From an uncultured Oscillospiraceae bacterium (GTDB lineage Bacteria; Bacillota; Clostridia; Oscillospirales; Ruminococcaceae): a stretch of 64,000 nucleotides of DNA. Positions within the stretch are counted from its first letter, which is position 1, and each line of letters opens with the position of its first letter. Both the position numbers and the translations under genes were made by a program. The stretch lies in the NCBI GenBank assembly GCA_934513685.1, contig CAKSWY010000002.1, positions 1 to 64,000 on the forward strand, given 5' to 3'. The notes under the pieces were generated by a model. The model ran no database searches and was not told the DNA's origin. It worked only from the letters and a program-made list of their open reading frames with translations. Positions 1 through 7,800 of this stretch are shown here, one piece after another.

Positions 1-809
1 GCAACAAGCCCTATTCCGGCACCGAAGTAATTAAGGACTACGGCGAAGAGCACCTGCGCACCGGCAGCCTGATCGTTTACACCTCGGCCGACAGCGTATT
101 TCAAATTGCCGCGCACGAAGCGGTCGTGCCGCTGGAGGAATTGTATCGCGACTGCCAGATTGCCCGGGAAATGCTGCAGGGCGATCACGGCGTGGGGCGC
201 GTGATCGCCCGCCCCTTTGTAGGCACCAATGCAGCCAACTTTAAGCGCACTTCCAACCGGCATGATTTTTCCATCACGCCGCCGCGGGCCACCATGCTGG
301 ACGAAATCAGCGCCGCCGGGCTGGATATGATCGCCGTGGGCAAAATCAACGACATTTTCGCCGGGCGCGGCGCCACCCGCGCCATCCGCACCAAAAACAA
401 CGACGATGGCATGCGCGTCACCCTGTCGCTGGCCGCTGAAGATTTCCATGGCTTGGCCTTCATCAATCTGGTGGATTTTGATATGCTGTATGGGCATCGG
501 CGGGATATTCCCGGGTATGCCGCGGCCATCTCGGCATTCGACCGCTGGCTGCCGGGCTTTCTTGCCCAGCTGAAGCCGGACGACCTTTTGATGATCACGG
601 CCGACCATGGCTGTGACCCGGCCTATCTGGCCACCACCGATCACACCCGTGAATATGTTCCCTGGCTGATTACCGGGCAGGCTGTGCAGCCCGGCGTCAA
701 CCTTGGTACCCTGCAGGGCTTTGGCAACATTGCCGCCACCGTCTGTGCAGCGCTGAATGTTCCGACCCAGGCGGATGGTGAAAGCCAGCTGGCGAAATTC
801 TTGAAATAA
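1..809 (+). CDS. deoB: phosphopentomutase, 3' part (5' end outside window)
   Basis: Interconverts ribose or deoxyribose 1-phosphate and 5-phosphate, feeding nucleoside sugar into central metabolism. The frame is open from base 3, so the gene enters from the left; 268 residues are present against about 390 in the family, so roughly the N-terminal third is missing. An internal GTG at 126 is not the real start, because homologous-looking sequence (YTSADSVFQIAAHE) precedes it. The alkaline-phosphatase-type metal site is visible as ITADHGCDP and DHTREYVP in the last third. A hairpin terminator follows closely. The partner enzymes DeoD and PynP are encoded at 22.9-25.4 kb, in a separate operon. Confidence 0.95.
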   Translation, partial: NKPYSGTEVIKDYGEEHLRTGSLIVYTSADSVFQIAAHEAVVPLEELYRDCQIAREMLQGDHGVGRVIARPFVGTNAANFKRTSNRHDFSITPPRATMLDEISAAGLDMIAVGKINDIFAGRGATRAIRTKNNDDGMRVTLSLAAEDFHGLAFINLVDFDMLYGHRRDIPGYAAAISAFDRWLPGFLAQLKPDDLLMITADHGCDPAYLATTDHTREYVPWLITGQAVQPGVNLGTLQGFGNIAATVCAALNVPTQADGESQLAKFLK

Positions 810-826
810 CGGGGTTTTAACCCTTT

Positions 827-900
827 AAAAAGCACTCCAAACACTTCTTTGCTTCCACTGGCTTTGGCCGCGGAGCAAAGCGGTTTTGGAGTGCTTTTCT
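827..900 (+). terminator. Rho-independent terminator of deoB
   Basis: Inverted arms AAAAGCACTCCAAA (827-841) and TTTTGGAGTGCTTTT (884-898) form a long stem with a loop of about 42 bases, followed by TCT. It lies 18 bases after the deoB stop and faces the convergent M50 gene. Confidence 0.8.
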
Positions 901-932
901 CTTACCGCCGTAATACCAACCTCTCTTGTGGT

Positions 933-1379
933 TCAGCCCCTGCCCCGATCACTTCTCCCGCTGCACAGCATCCGATTTCCATCCAACGGGCCGATCGGCA
1001 GCAGGTTGAATGCACCGACACAGACATTTGCCGCCGCAAAAAATGCAGGGTAATAGCCGGCGCGGATCTGCGTCACCCAGGCCCACGCCCCGGCTGCCCA
1101 CAGGAAATTGGTGCATGGACCCGCGGCCGCAAGCAGGAATTGCTGTCTCGGGCAGAATTCGGTTTCCCCGATCGCAAGTGCGACCCCCAGCCCAGACCAA
1201 CGCAGCCGCGGCCAATGCCCGCTCAGCCGACGGTAGACCAGAATGTGCCCCCATTCATGCAACAGCGCCGCCAACAGCCCCAACCTGGCAAACCCGGTAT
1301 GGTCCGCCTGCAAAACCAGATACAGGCCCGTCAACGCGGCCGCCGGGGTGCTTGCTGCGCACCGCGCTTTCTCGCTCAT
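933..1379 (-). CDS. small M50 site-2 protease, SpoIVFB-like
   Basis: An intramembrane zinc metalloprotease of 148 residues. The zinc-binding HEWGH is at residues 41-45 and the second metal motif NLLPIGPLDG at 125-134; at least three hydrophobic segments are seen. The ATG start (1379) overlaps the TGA of the upstream M23 gene as ATGA, so translation is coupled. A longer open frame extends upstream inside the M23 gene but has no such start signal. In Bacillus subtilis SpoIVFA (M23-like) sits directly upstream of SpoIVFB (M50), which cleaves pro-sigma-K; the same order here suggests that pair. SpoIVFB is about 288 residues, so this protein lacks the membrane segments and CBS domain after the LDG motif. 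It may be a minimal form or truncated. Confidence 0.75.
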   Translation of the reverse strand: MSEKARCAASTPAAALTGLYLVLQADHTGFARLGLLAALLHEWGHILVYRRLSGHWPRLRWSGLGVALAIGETEFCPRQQFLLAAAGPCTNFLWAAGAWAWVTQIRAGYYPAFFAAANVCVGAFNLLPIGPLDGNRMLCSGRSDRGRG

Positions 1380-2236
1380 GCCAGCGAAAAGCTCTTTTGC
1401 GGGTCGTAACAGACGTCGTTCCATTGCAGCTCCAAATGCAGATGCGGGCCGGTTGCCGCCCCGGTCTGCCCCACGGTGCCCAACCGGTCCCCCTGCTTCA
1501 CAAACTCTCCCGGATGCACAAAGATGTACTGCATGTGGCAGTACCGGGTGGTCAGACCATCCCCATGCAAGAGCTTGACGCAGTTGCCATAGCTTTGGCT
1601 GCGCCGCGCCTCTGTCACCGTTCCATCCGCGGCGGCCACGACCAGTTCCCCTTCTCCTGCCCCCAAATCCACACCCGTATGGAACTCGCTGTTTCTTTTC
1701 GGCCCAAGGGGCGCTTTTCTCCACCCGAACACAGAACTGACCTGCCATACACCCGTCAGCGGCGCGATGGGATGAAACTCCACCGGAAGCGCCGCCTGGC
1801 TGCTGCCCTCCGGCACCGCCTTTGTTTTTCCAAATATCGCCGCAAGGTGGGTGCTGTCCCAATCCGGAGCACGGGAGGCACCGTTTTCGGCCTGGCTTTC
1901 CGAAGTGCTTTCCTGAAAGAATTCTTCCGCCTTCTTCTGCACTCCGGCCGCCAGGCTGCCCGCAAACTGAAGCAGCTGGGTTTCATCGGCCCCTTCCTGT
2001 TGGGTCAATGCCGCGTATTCCCGGCGGAATTCCTCATACACAGGCTTGTTCAATTGGCGAAGCAGCAGCACCGCCCCCACCAGCAACACGCACAGCCCCA
2101 CCTGCATGCGCAGCAGATGGTTTGCCTCCGTCTTTTTTGCAGTTGCTTCCCGCGAGGGCGGGGTCAGCGCCTTTTTCCATGCACTTCCGGGCGGAAACAG
2201 CTGCTCCCTCTTTTCGCTCTGGGTCTGCTGCCACAT
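1376..2236 (-). CDS. membrane-anchored M23 (LytM) peptidase, SpoIVFA-like
   Basis: A 286-residue protein with a short cytoplasmic region, one membrane segment (about 44-62), a charged linker, and a C-terminal LytM domain. The zinc ligands of an active M23 peptidase appear present: HTGVD (H186, D190) and HLHLE (H265, H267). The start was set at the ATG 9 bases after AAGGAGG; an in-frame ATG further upstream lacks this. It is followed, with ATGA overlap, by a SpoIVFB-like M50 protease, so it is probably the SpoIVFA-type partner that holds or gates that protease. A generic cell-wall endopeptidase role is the alternative, since the catalytic residues look intact. A terminator just upstream separates it from the sortase operon. 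Confidence 0.75.
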   Translation of the reverse strand: MWQQTQSEKREQLFPPGSAWKKALTPPSREATAKKTEANHLLRMQVGLCVLLVGAVLLLRQLNKPVYEEFRREYAALTQQEGADETQLLQFAGSLAAGVQKKAEEFFQESTSESQAENGASRAPDWDSTHLAAIFGKTKAVPEGSSQAALPVEFHPIAPLTGVWQVSSVFGWRKAPLGPKRNSEFHTGVDLGAGEGELVVAAADGTVTEARRSQSYGNCVKLLHGDGLTTRYCHMQYIFVHPGEFVKQGDRLGTVGQTGAATGPHLHLELQWNDVCYDPQKSFSLA

Positions 2237-2332
2237 TGTTTCCAGCCTCCTTCCCATGGACTTTGTTGTTATCTTATGCGAAGTGCGCTGCAAAACATGC
2301 AGAATTCCCGCCATGCCCGCCCAATGGGCCGC

Positions 2333-2357
2333 AACAAAAAAGGCAGCGGGCCTTTTT
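2333..2357 (-). terminator. terminator of the LCP-sortase operon
   Basis: Read on the minus strand, AAAAAGGC and GCCTTTTTT enclose a short loop and run into TTGTT. It lies 43 bases after the 75-residue sortase substrate gene and upstream of the M23 gene, so the two gene pairs are separate transcripts. Confidence 0.6.
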
Positions 2358-2399
2358 AATAAGGTCACACTGCCATTTTGCTGATTCTATGGAACCTGC

Positions 2400-2627
2400 T
2401 CACTCTGCTTTGCCCGCTTTGCGCAGCGCATAAGCGCCCAGCACGGCACTGCCGGTGCTCAGCGCAAGCAGGGCGGTGTTGTCGGCCACACCCGTTTTAG
2501 GTGCAACTGCAACGGCGGCCGGTGCCGGCGTGGCGGTCGGCTTCTTCACACTGTCCTTTGCATAAGAAGTGCTTGCCAGCGCGCACATCATCATCAGCGT
2601 AGCCAAAAAAGTCACCCATTTTTTCAT
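2400..2627 (-). CDS. 75-residue secreted sortase substrate
   Basis: A very small surface protein. It starts with a signal peptide (MKKW, then a hydrophobic run and ASTSYA as the likely cleavage site near residue 24), then a Thr/Pro/Ala-rich stretch, then APKTG, a hydrophobic segment and the tail RKAGKAE. That order is a cell-wall sorting signal, with APKTG in the sorting-motif position. If cleaved at both ends the wall-linked product would be only about 20-25 residues. The start follows GGAGGAAGACCACT; a longer frame runs upstream into the sortase gene but has no better start. It is the last gene of the LCP-sortase operon, so the sortase encoded just upstream is the likely enzyme. No function is known for the anchored peptide. 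Confidence 0.75.
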   Translation of the reverse strand: MKKWVTFLATLMMMCALASTSYAKDSVKKPTATPAPAAVAVAPKTGVADNTALLALSTGSAVLGAYALRKAGKAE

Positions 2628-2658
2628 AGTGGTCTTCCTCCATCCGTTTCTGAATTGT

Positions 2659-3414
2659 TCATTCTTCCACTTTATCCAGCACCGCAACGACCAGCAGGCG
2701 CTCTGTGTCCACATTGGTGCATGTGGACAGCACAAGCAGCTTGTCGCTGACGGATACTTCCTGATCAGCATCCACCTTTGCGTTCATATCCCGCGGCTTT
2801 TCGCATTGCTCCAAAAAAGCCTGCATTCCCTCTTCCGTCGAGAAATCAAAGGCGTACATCAGGTGTTCATCGCTGTTGTTGTATACCGAGAACACCTTAT
2901 AGTGCAGAATTCGATTGGGCTGATAGATCAGAATCTCCCGGTTTGCCTCAAAGAACTCCGCCGATTCAAATTTGTGCAGGTCCCGGAACATCGTCTGCGC
3001 GGCGGTTTCCTTCATGTTGTGGCCGTACAAAATGGTCACCGGGTCCGCAAAATCCGTGTGATTGTAATTTTCGCTGTAAATGCATCCGGGCAGCCCGGCG
3101 CTGCCATCCAGGTTGTGTTCCAGGTAATAGGCGTTGTCCGTCTCCGAATGCAGAATCGGGTAATCAATGCGGGTGTTCGGAATGGTGATCCACCCATATA
3201 CATCCGGGTTCAGCCCCTGCCAGTAAGAAAAATTGATGGGAACTTCCGGTGCCGCCGCCTCCGACGCGGCCGCTGTTGGGGTCGGTGCAGGGCTGTATTC
3301 CGGTGCCTGCCCTTCCGCAGCTTTTTCCGAGAACAAGTAAGCCGCACCGAATACAATGGCCATTGCAATAAAAACAGCCGCTGCGATGAGCCATCGCTTC
3401 TTGGCAGTGCTCAC
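2659..3414 (-). CDS. class B sortase
   Basis: A membrane-anchored cysteine transpeptidase of 251 residues that joins sorting-signal proteins to the cell wall. One N-terminal membrane helix (about 8-28) is followed by a Pro/Ala linker and the sortase fold. The catalytic residues are visible: His132 in LYGHNM, Cys232 in LSTCT and Arg239 in TERLL. The start is a GTG overlapping the TGA of the upstream LCP gene, preceded by GGAGGTGG. The helical insertion (TMFRDLHKF to YAFDFSTEEGMQAFLEQC) fits class B rather than class A. The next gene carries a sorting motif (APKTG) resembling the S/N-P-x-T-G motif reported for clostridial SrtB. Confidence 0.92.
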   Translation of the reverse strand: MSTAKKRWLIAAAVFIAMAIVFGAAYLFSEKAAEGQAPEYSPAPTPTAAASEAAAPEVPINFSYWQGLNPDVYGWITIPNTRIDYPILHSETDNAYYLEHNLDGSAGLPGCIYSENYNHTDFADPVTILYGHNMKETAAQTMFRDLHKFESAEFFEANREILIYQPNRILHYKVFSVYNNSDEHLMYAFDFSTEEGMQAFLEQCEKPRDMNAKVDADQEVSVSDKLLVLSTCTNVDTERLLVVAVLDKVEE

Positions 3415-4445
3415 GCTTCCACCTCCGTATAAAACACATCCAGAATCAGACGATAGAGGGCCTCATCGTCCGCGTAAAATTCATCGTATTCTCCACTGTA
3501 ACGGTTTTCGCCGGCCATTGCATGGATGTTCTCCTCACTGAAGTCCAGCTTCAGTGCCTGACTGGCAAGATACACCGCCTGTGAGGCCCCCACATTGGTC
3601 ACCATGGATTGGTTCAGCGTTTGATACAGCTGCAGCAGCGCAGCCGGGTTCTTTGCTGCAGTTTGCCTTAAGGCTGCTGCAAACCCGGTCAGGTACTGCT
3701 TTTGTCGGGCCATGCGGCTGTTGTTGCTGCCGTCCGTTCCTGTGTCGCGCCCCTGCACATACGTCCGGGCCATTTCGCCCACAAGATGAACCTGCTCGCC
3801 TGTTTTCCAAACGCGGGTGGGATCATACTGGTTCAGGTCTTCGTCCAGCGTTGTCACCGTTACGCCGCCCACCGCATCGTTCAGCAGCGGAACGGCGTCC
3901 AGATCAACCGCCGCATACAGGTTGATGGGCAGCCCGTAAAACAGCCTGGACACGTTGCGCACCATCATTTCGCAGCTGGCCTTTCCGCCGTCGCCATACA
4001 GATACCCCAGCGACAAATGGTCGGTCACCGTGCCGAGGTAGGCGCCGTCTGCGTCATAAGCCTCAATGGGCGTCATCGTATCGCGTGAAATGGCAATAAG
4101 ATCGACCCGGCCGCTCTTCTGGTCAAAGGCCGCCAGAAAAATGCAGTCCGCCCGGCCGGATTGCCCCCATTCCGTACCGCCCTCTTCCGGAATGCTCTGA
4201 TCAATGCCCATGAAAAGCGCCGTGATCAGATCCGCATTGTAGCGATAGCGCTTTCCTTCATAAATAATGGATTCCTCCTGCGCCGGCAAATCGGCATCAG
4301 ATTCTTCTGCAGGAAGCTCTGCCGCCAGATTCTTTTTCATCCCCTGGCGGCCTCCCAGCCAAAGGCCAGCCACCACCGTCAGAAGCAAAAGCAGCAGCAA
4401 GCCTAAAATCCACAGAATTCGTCGTTTCTTTTTTCCTTGCTCCAT
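3411..4445 (-). CDS. LytR-CpsA-Psr (LCP) family glycopolymer ligase
   Basis: LCP proteins transfer undecaprenyl-linked teichoic acid or capsule precursors onto peptidoglycan. This 344-residue protein has a basic N-terminus, one membrane helix (about 9-30) and an extracellular LCP domain. Family motifs present are DLIAISRDTM, DAVGGVTV and GRDTGTDGSNNSRMARQKQ, whose arginines bind the pyrophosphate. It is the first gene of a three-gene operon with the sortase and the small sortase substrate, tying polymer attachment and protein attachment to the wall together. Possible glycopolymer sources are the polysaccharide genes at 10.3-17.8 kb. Confidence 0.9.
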   Translation of the reverse strand: MEQGKKKRRILWILGLLLLLLLTVVAGLWLGGRQGMKKNLAAELPAEESDADLPAQEESIIYEGKRYRYNADLITALFMGIDQSIPEEGGTEWGQSGRADCIFLAAFDQKSGRVDLIAISRDTMTPIEAYDADGAYLGTVTDHLSLGYLYGDGGKASCEMMVRNVSRLFYGLPINLYAAVDLDAVPLLNDAVGGVTVTTLDEDLNQYDPTRVWKTGEQVHLVGEMARTYVQGRDTGTDGSNNSRMARQKQYLTGFAAALRQTAAKNPAALLQLYQTLNQSMVTNVGASQAVYLASQALKLDFSEENIHAMAGENRYSGEYDEFYADDEALYRLILDVFYTEVEA

Positions 4446-4497
4446 TTAACCACTTCTTCCGACAATTTTGAACCCTTATCAGATGCTGTACGTTGCT

Positions 4498-4526
4498 ATT
4501 ATAGCAAATTGTTTTGCTCTGGACAA
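4498..4526 (-). promoter_or_regulatory. promoter of the LCP-sortase operon
   Basis: Minus-strand TTGTCC (4526-4521), a 17-base spacer and a perfect TATAAT (4503-4498), about 50 bases upstream of the LCP start. This is a sigma-A type promoter. Confidence 0.8.
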
Positions 4527-4562
4527 GCAAATTCAACGAATGCCCTTCATAAATTTCAAAAT

Positions 4563-6107
4563 TCAGGGGCAGCTTGCTTCGGGCTGCCCGCGTTTTCTGC
4601 CGCAGAACAGCTGCACTGCCAACCGGTGAAGCCCCAGCGGCAGCAAAAGCAGCAGGTATACCCCCGCCGTTGCGGTGCACCCCACCGCAAGCTGCCATTT
4701 GGCCCCATCCAGTGCAGCCCGGGCCATTGCGCACTGAACTGCCCAGGCGCTGAGCGCAAACGCCCCCACCGGGGCCAGAAGCCAGCGGCACCAGTGTGGG
4801 TGCAGCTGCGCCGTTCGCTGCATACAGCGAACATTCAGCCCACAGGTGAACAGGTTGGAGCAAATCATCACAAACAAAAAGCCCATCATCCCAAAACGGG
4901 GCAACAAAATCATAATGGCGGCAATGCGCAGAACAGAATCCCAGGTGGAATATTTAAAGGTAGAGATCTGCTCATCCATTCCTTTCAAGACCCCGTCCAC
5001 CATGCTTTCCAGGTACAAAAATGGCATCACCGGCCCCAAAATGCGAATGTACAGCCCAACCTCTTCGTCGTGGTAAAGAAGCTGGGCCAATGGCTGTGCG
5101 TACTGTGTGAACAGGCCACCTGCCAACACCGCGACGGTGCCGGTCAACTGCATCATCCGGTCCAACAGACGATTCAGCTGCTCACCGTCGCGGCGGATGT
5201 ACGCGCGGGTAACCTCCGGCATCAGCAGCGTAGAAAGGGTGTTCAGAAACGAAAACGGGAAGAACATCACCGGAAGCGCCATCCCCTTCAGTGCCCCATA
5301 GGCAGCCAGCGCCCGGTGCCGCTGCCCCATGGAAATCGTCAGGCAAAGGGGCACCAGAACATTTTCCGCCGCCGAAAGGCTGCTGGTCAGGCAGCGGCTG
5401 GCCTCCAGCGGGGCCAGAATGCGCCACAACCGGCGTCCGATTTTCTCCGGGTGCGGGTACGGCCCTGGGCCGAATTGGCGGCGCACATCGCACCGGTAAA
5501 AGAAGGCCATGCACAGGCAGGAGACCACTTCGCTGACCAGATTCCCCAGCACAACGGCGGCGCAGCCCTGTGCCAGCCCATGCCCGGCTGCCGCCGGAAG
5601 AAACCGGGCAATCAAAGCGATCCGCACCGTCTGTTCCAACAGCTGTGCCTGTACGTTGGGGCTGACCCGCCGCCTTGCCAGAAAGTAGCCCCGCATGGCC
5701 GCCCCAAGGGCCATGAACGGCAGGCTTCCCGCCAAAATCAACAGCGGCAGCGCAGCCCGCTCATCGCCCAGCCACCACCGGGCCGCGGGCTTTGCCAGGG
5801 CAAGCTGCAAGCCGCAGGACGTCATTCCCAGGCCGCCCGCCGCCAAAAGCACCCGCGCCATCGCTGCCGGCACGGTGGACACATGGGGGCCGCTGATCTG
5901 CTCGGCGGTCAGCCGGGCGGCGGCCACCGAAACACCGGAGGTGGCCAGCGCAATGGAAAGCCCATACATCGTAAAAATCAGTTGGTACAGCCCCATGCCT
6001 TCGCTTCCCAGCAGCCCGGCCATGTACACCCGTAGGCCCATTCCGGCCGCGCGCAGCAGCAGGCCGGAACCTGTCAGGATGACCGCATTTCCCAGATAGC
6101 TGCTCAT
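4563..6107 (-). CDS. SpoVB-like lipid-linked oligosaccharide flippase (MATE/MOP fold)
   Basis: A 514-residue polytopic membrane protein of the polysaccharide transporter/MurJ-SpoVB group. The N-terminus (GNAVILTGSGLLLRAAGMGLRV) and the next segment (SEGMGLYQLIFTMYGLSIAL) are typical of SpoVB. About 12-14 hydrophobic segments can be counted. SpoVB moves cortex peptidoglycan precursor across membranes in spore formers; relatives also move lipid II or teichoic acid precursors. The start follows AAAGGAGG. It stands alone, transcribed towards the LCP gene, with the LCP promoter in between. Confidence 0.85.
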   Translation of the reverse strand: MSSYLGNAVILTGSGLLLRAAGMGLRVYMAGLLGSEGMGLYQLIFTMYGLSIALATSGVSVAAARLTAEQISGPHVSTVPAAMARVLLAAGGLGMTSCGLQLALAKPAARWWLGDERAALPLLILAGSLPFMALGAAMRGYFLARRRVSPNVQAQLLEQTVRIALIARFLPAAAGHGLAQGCAAVVLGNLVSEVVSCLCMAFFYRCDVRRQFGPGPYPHPEKIGRRLWRILAPLEASRCLTSSLSAAENVLVPLCLTISMGQRHRALAAYGALKGMALPVMFFPFSFLNTLSTLLMPEVTRAYIRRDGEQLNRLLDRMMQLTGTVAVLAGGLFTQYAQPLAQLLYHDEEVGLYIRILGPVMPFLYLESMVDGVLKGMDEQISTFKYSTWDSVLRIAAIMILLPRFGMMGFLFVMICSNLFTCGLNVRCMQRTAQLHPHWCRWLLAPVGAFALSAWAVQCAMARAALDGAKWQLAVGCTATAGVYLLLLLPLGLHRLAVQLFCGRKRGQPEASCP

Positions 6108-6208
6108 GGCACGCCCTCCTTTTCCGGCTGCTCGTCAGGCTATTGTTGTATTTTACGCGGCGTTGTTTTTGCATATGTCCGCCCAATGCGCATAAAACGC
6201 CGAACTAT

Positions 6209-6237
6209 TTGTATCCTTGCACGGTTTGTGGTATAGT
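6209..6237 (+). promoter_or_regulatory. promoter of mrp-mscL
   Basis: TTGTAT (6209-6214), 17-base spacer, TATAGT (6232-6237) with an extended TGG just before the -10. It lies about 150 bases upstream of the mrp start; the leader between them contains no obvious hairpin terminator. Confidence 0.65.
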
Positions 6238-6389
6238 TAATACGTTCCGTTGGCAGTGGAGCCGTCCGTTTGCTTTCCCCGTAATCTGGCGAAACGCACG
6301 GTGCGGCCCTCCGCCCGACGGGCATCGCGGTTATGCGCGCCGCATAAAACATACATCTGGTTTTACCAGTGAAAAAGGAGAGATTTTCA

Positions 6390-7220
6390 ATGAGTGAATG
6401 CACCCATGATTGCAGCACCTGCGGCCAGAATTGTGCCAGCCGCGGGAAGCCGCAGGATCTACATGAAGCCCCTCATAAACTGAGCCACATCAAAAAGGTC
6501 ATCGGCGTGGTCAGCGGCAAGGGCGGCGTCGGCAAAAGCATGACCAGCGCCATGATGGCGGTCACCATGCGCCGCCTGGGCTATAAGTGCGGCGTGCTGG
6601 ACGCGGACATCACCGGCCCCTCCATTCCCAAGCTGTTCGGCATTCACGCACGGGCAGTGGGCGATGACAAGGGCATCTGGCCCATCAAGAGCCGCACCGG
6701 CATCGACATTATGAGCATCAACCTGCTGCTGGAGAACGAGGACGACCCCGTTGTCTGGCGCGGCCCCGTCATTGCGGGCGCTGTAAAGCAGTTCTGGCAG
6801 GACGTGATCTGGGAGGATGTGGACTTCCTGTTTGTGGACATGCCTCCGGGAACCGGCGATGTGCCCCTGACGGTGTTCCAGACCCTGCCTGTGGATGGCA
6901 TTCTGGTGGTGACCAGCCCGCAGGAGCTGGTGAGCATGATCGTTGCCAAGGCCGTTAAAATGGCCCAAATGATGAACGTGCCCATCCTGGGCGTGGTGGA
7001 AAACATGAGCTATGTGCTCTGCCCCGACTGCGGCCGTCACATTCAGGTGTTCGGCGACAGCCACGTGGATGAGATCGCCGAAAAATACAGCCTGCCGGTT
7101 CTGGCCAAGATGCCCATCGACCCGGCGCTTGCCAAGAACGCGGACGAGGGCCTGATCGAAACCTTTGCCGGCGATTATCTGGACAATGCAGCGCAGAAAG
7201 TGGCTGCCCTGCTGAAGTAA
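6390..7220 (+). CDS. Mrp/NBP35-family iron-sulfur carrier P-loop ATPase
   Basis: A 276-residue member of the Mrp/ApbC family, which holds and transfers [4Fe-4S] clusters. A Cys-rich N-terminus (CTHDCSTCGQNC, residues 4-15) is typical of clostridial forms. The deviant Walker A is GKGGVGKS, then DADITGPSIPKLFG, and a CxxC pair (CPDC) near residue 213 that bridges the cluster between subunits. The start was set at ATG 6390, 9 bases after AAAGGAG; a slightly longer frame lacks a ribosome site. The mscL gene follows by 24 bases with no terminator, so both are probably on one transcript. Confidence 0.93.
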   Translation: MSECTHDCSTCGQNCASRGKPQDLHEAPHKLSHIKKVIGVVSGKGGVGKSMTSAMMAVTMRRLGYKCGVLDADITGPSIPKLFGIHARAVGDDKGIWPIKSRTGIDIMSINLLLENEDDPVVWRGPVIAGAVKQFWQDVIWEDVDFLFVDMPPGTGDVPLTVFQTLPVDGILVVTSPQELVSMIVAKAVKMAQMMNVPILGVVENMSYVLCPDCGRHIQVFGDSHVDEIAEKYSLPVLAKMPIDPALAKNADEGLIETFAGDYLDNAAQKVAALLK

Positions 7221-7244
7221 ATCGAAACAGGAGATGCACTTGTC

Positions 7245-7670
7245 ATGAAAAAATTTCTGGAAGAGTTCAAAGCCTTTGCCATGCGCGGCAATGTACTGGA
7301 CATGGCCGTCGGCGTTGTCATCGGCAGTGCGTTCACTTCCATCGTGAACAGTTTGGTTGCAGACATCATCACTCCCCTGCTCTCTCTGCTGACCCGCGGC
7401 ATCAACCTGGCCGGCCTCTCCATCACTCTGGGTCAGGGGGAAGACGCCGCCAAATTGGCCTATGGAAATTTTTTGCAGAGCATTCTCTCCTTCATCATCA
7501 TTGCCTTTGCGGTGTTTGTCATGGTGAAAGCCATCAACAAGCTCTCTCATCTGCGCAAGGAAGAGGAAGCTAAAAAGGAAGAAGCCCCCAAAGGGCCTAC
7601 CACCGAGCAGCTTCTGGCTGAAATTCGCGATTTGATGAAGGCACAGCAGAACGAAACCGGCAAGCAGTAA
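7245..7670 (+). CDS. mscL: large-conductance mechanosensitive channel
   Basis: A 141-residue channel that opens on membrane tension and releases solutes during hypo-osmotic shock. The N-terminus KKFLEEFKAFAMRGNVLDMAVGV is the classic amphipathic helix plus first membrane helix, then the periplasmic loop, the second helix (FLQSILSFIIIAFAVFVMV) and a charged C-terminal helix (LRKEEEAKKEE). Length matches the family. It is probably co-transcribed with mrp and ends at a strong hairpin shared with the convergent protease gene. Confidence 0.97.
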   Translation: MKKFLEEFKAFAMRGNVLDMAVGVVIGSAFTSIVNSLVADIITPLLSLLTRGINLAGLSITLGQGEDAAKLAYGNFLQSILSFIIIAFAVFVMVKAINKLSHLRKEEEAKKEEAPKGPTTEQLLAEIRDLMKAQQNETGKQ

Positions 7671-7760
7671 CTCTGTCGGTGCTTCTGCGGGCAGTTTCTG
7701 CCATCTGATAAGAGTCGTTTTTCTTTCAATGTTCTCCGCGGCTTTCTCGGCCGCTGCATC

Positions 7761-7800
7761 AAAAGGCTCCCCTCTGCCTCAAAGCAGAGGGGAGCCTTTT
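7761..7800. terminator. bidirectional terminator between mscL and the ClpP-like gene
   Basis: Perfect 17-base arms AAAAGGCTCCCCTCTGC (7761-7777) and its complement (7784-7800), six-base loop. A and T runs on both sides allow it to stop transcription from either direction. Confidence 0.9.

Noticed and set aside
1010..2359. 449-codon open frame on the plus strand opposite the M23/M50 genes
   Set aside because: Composition is Arg/Pro/His-rich without motifs, and it is antisense to two proteins with clear catalytic motifs. It is a GC-rich shadow frame.
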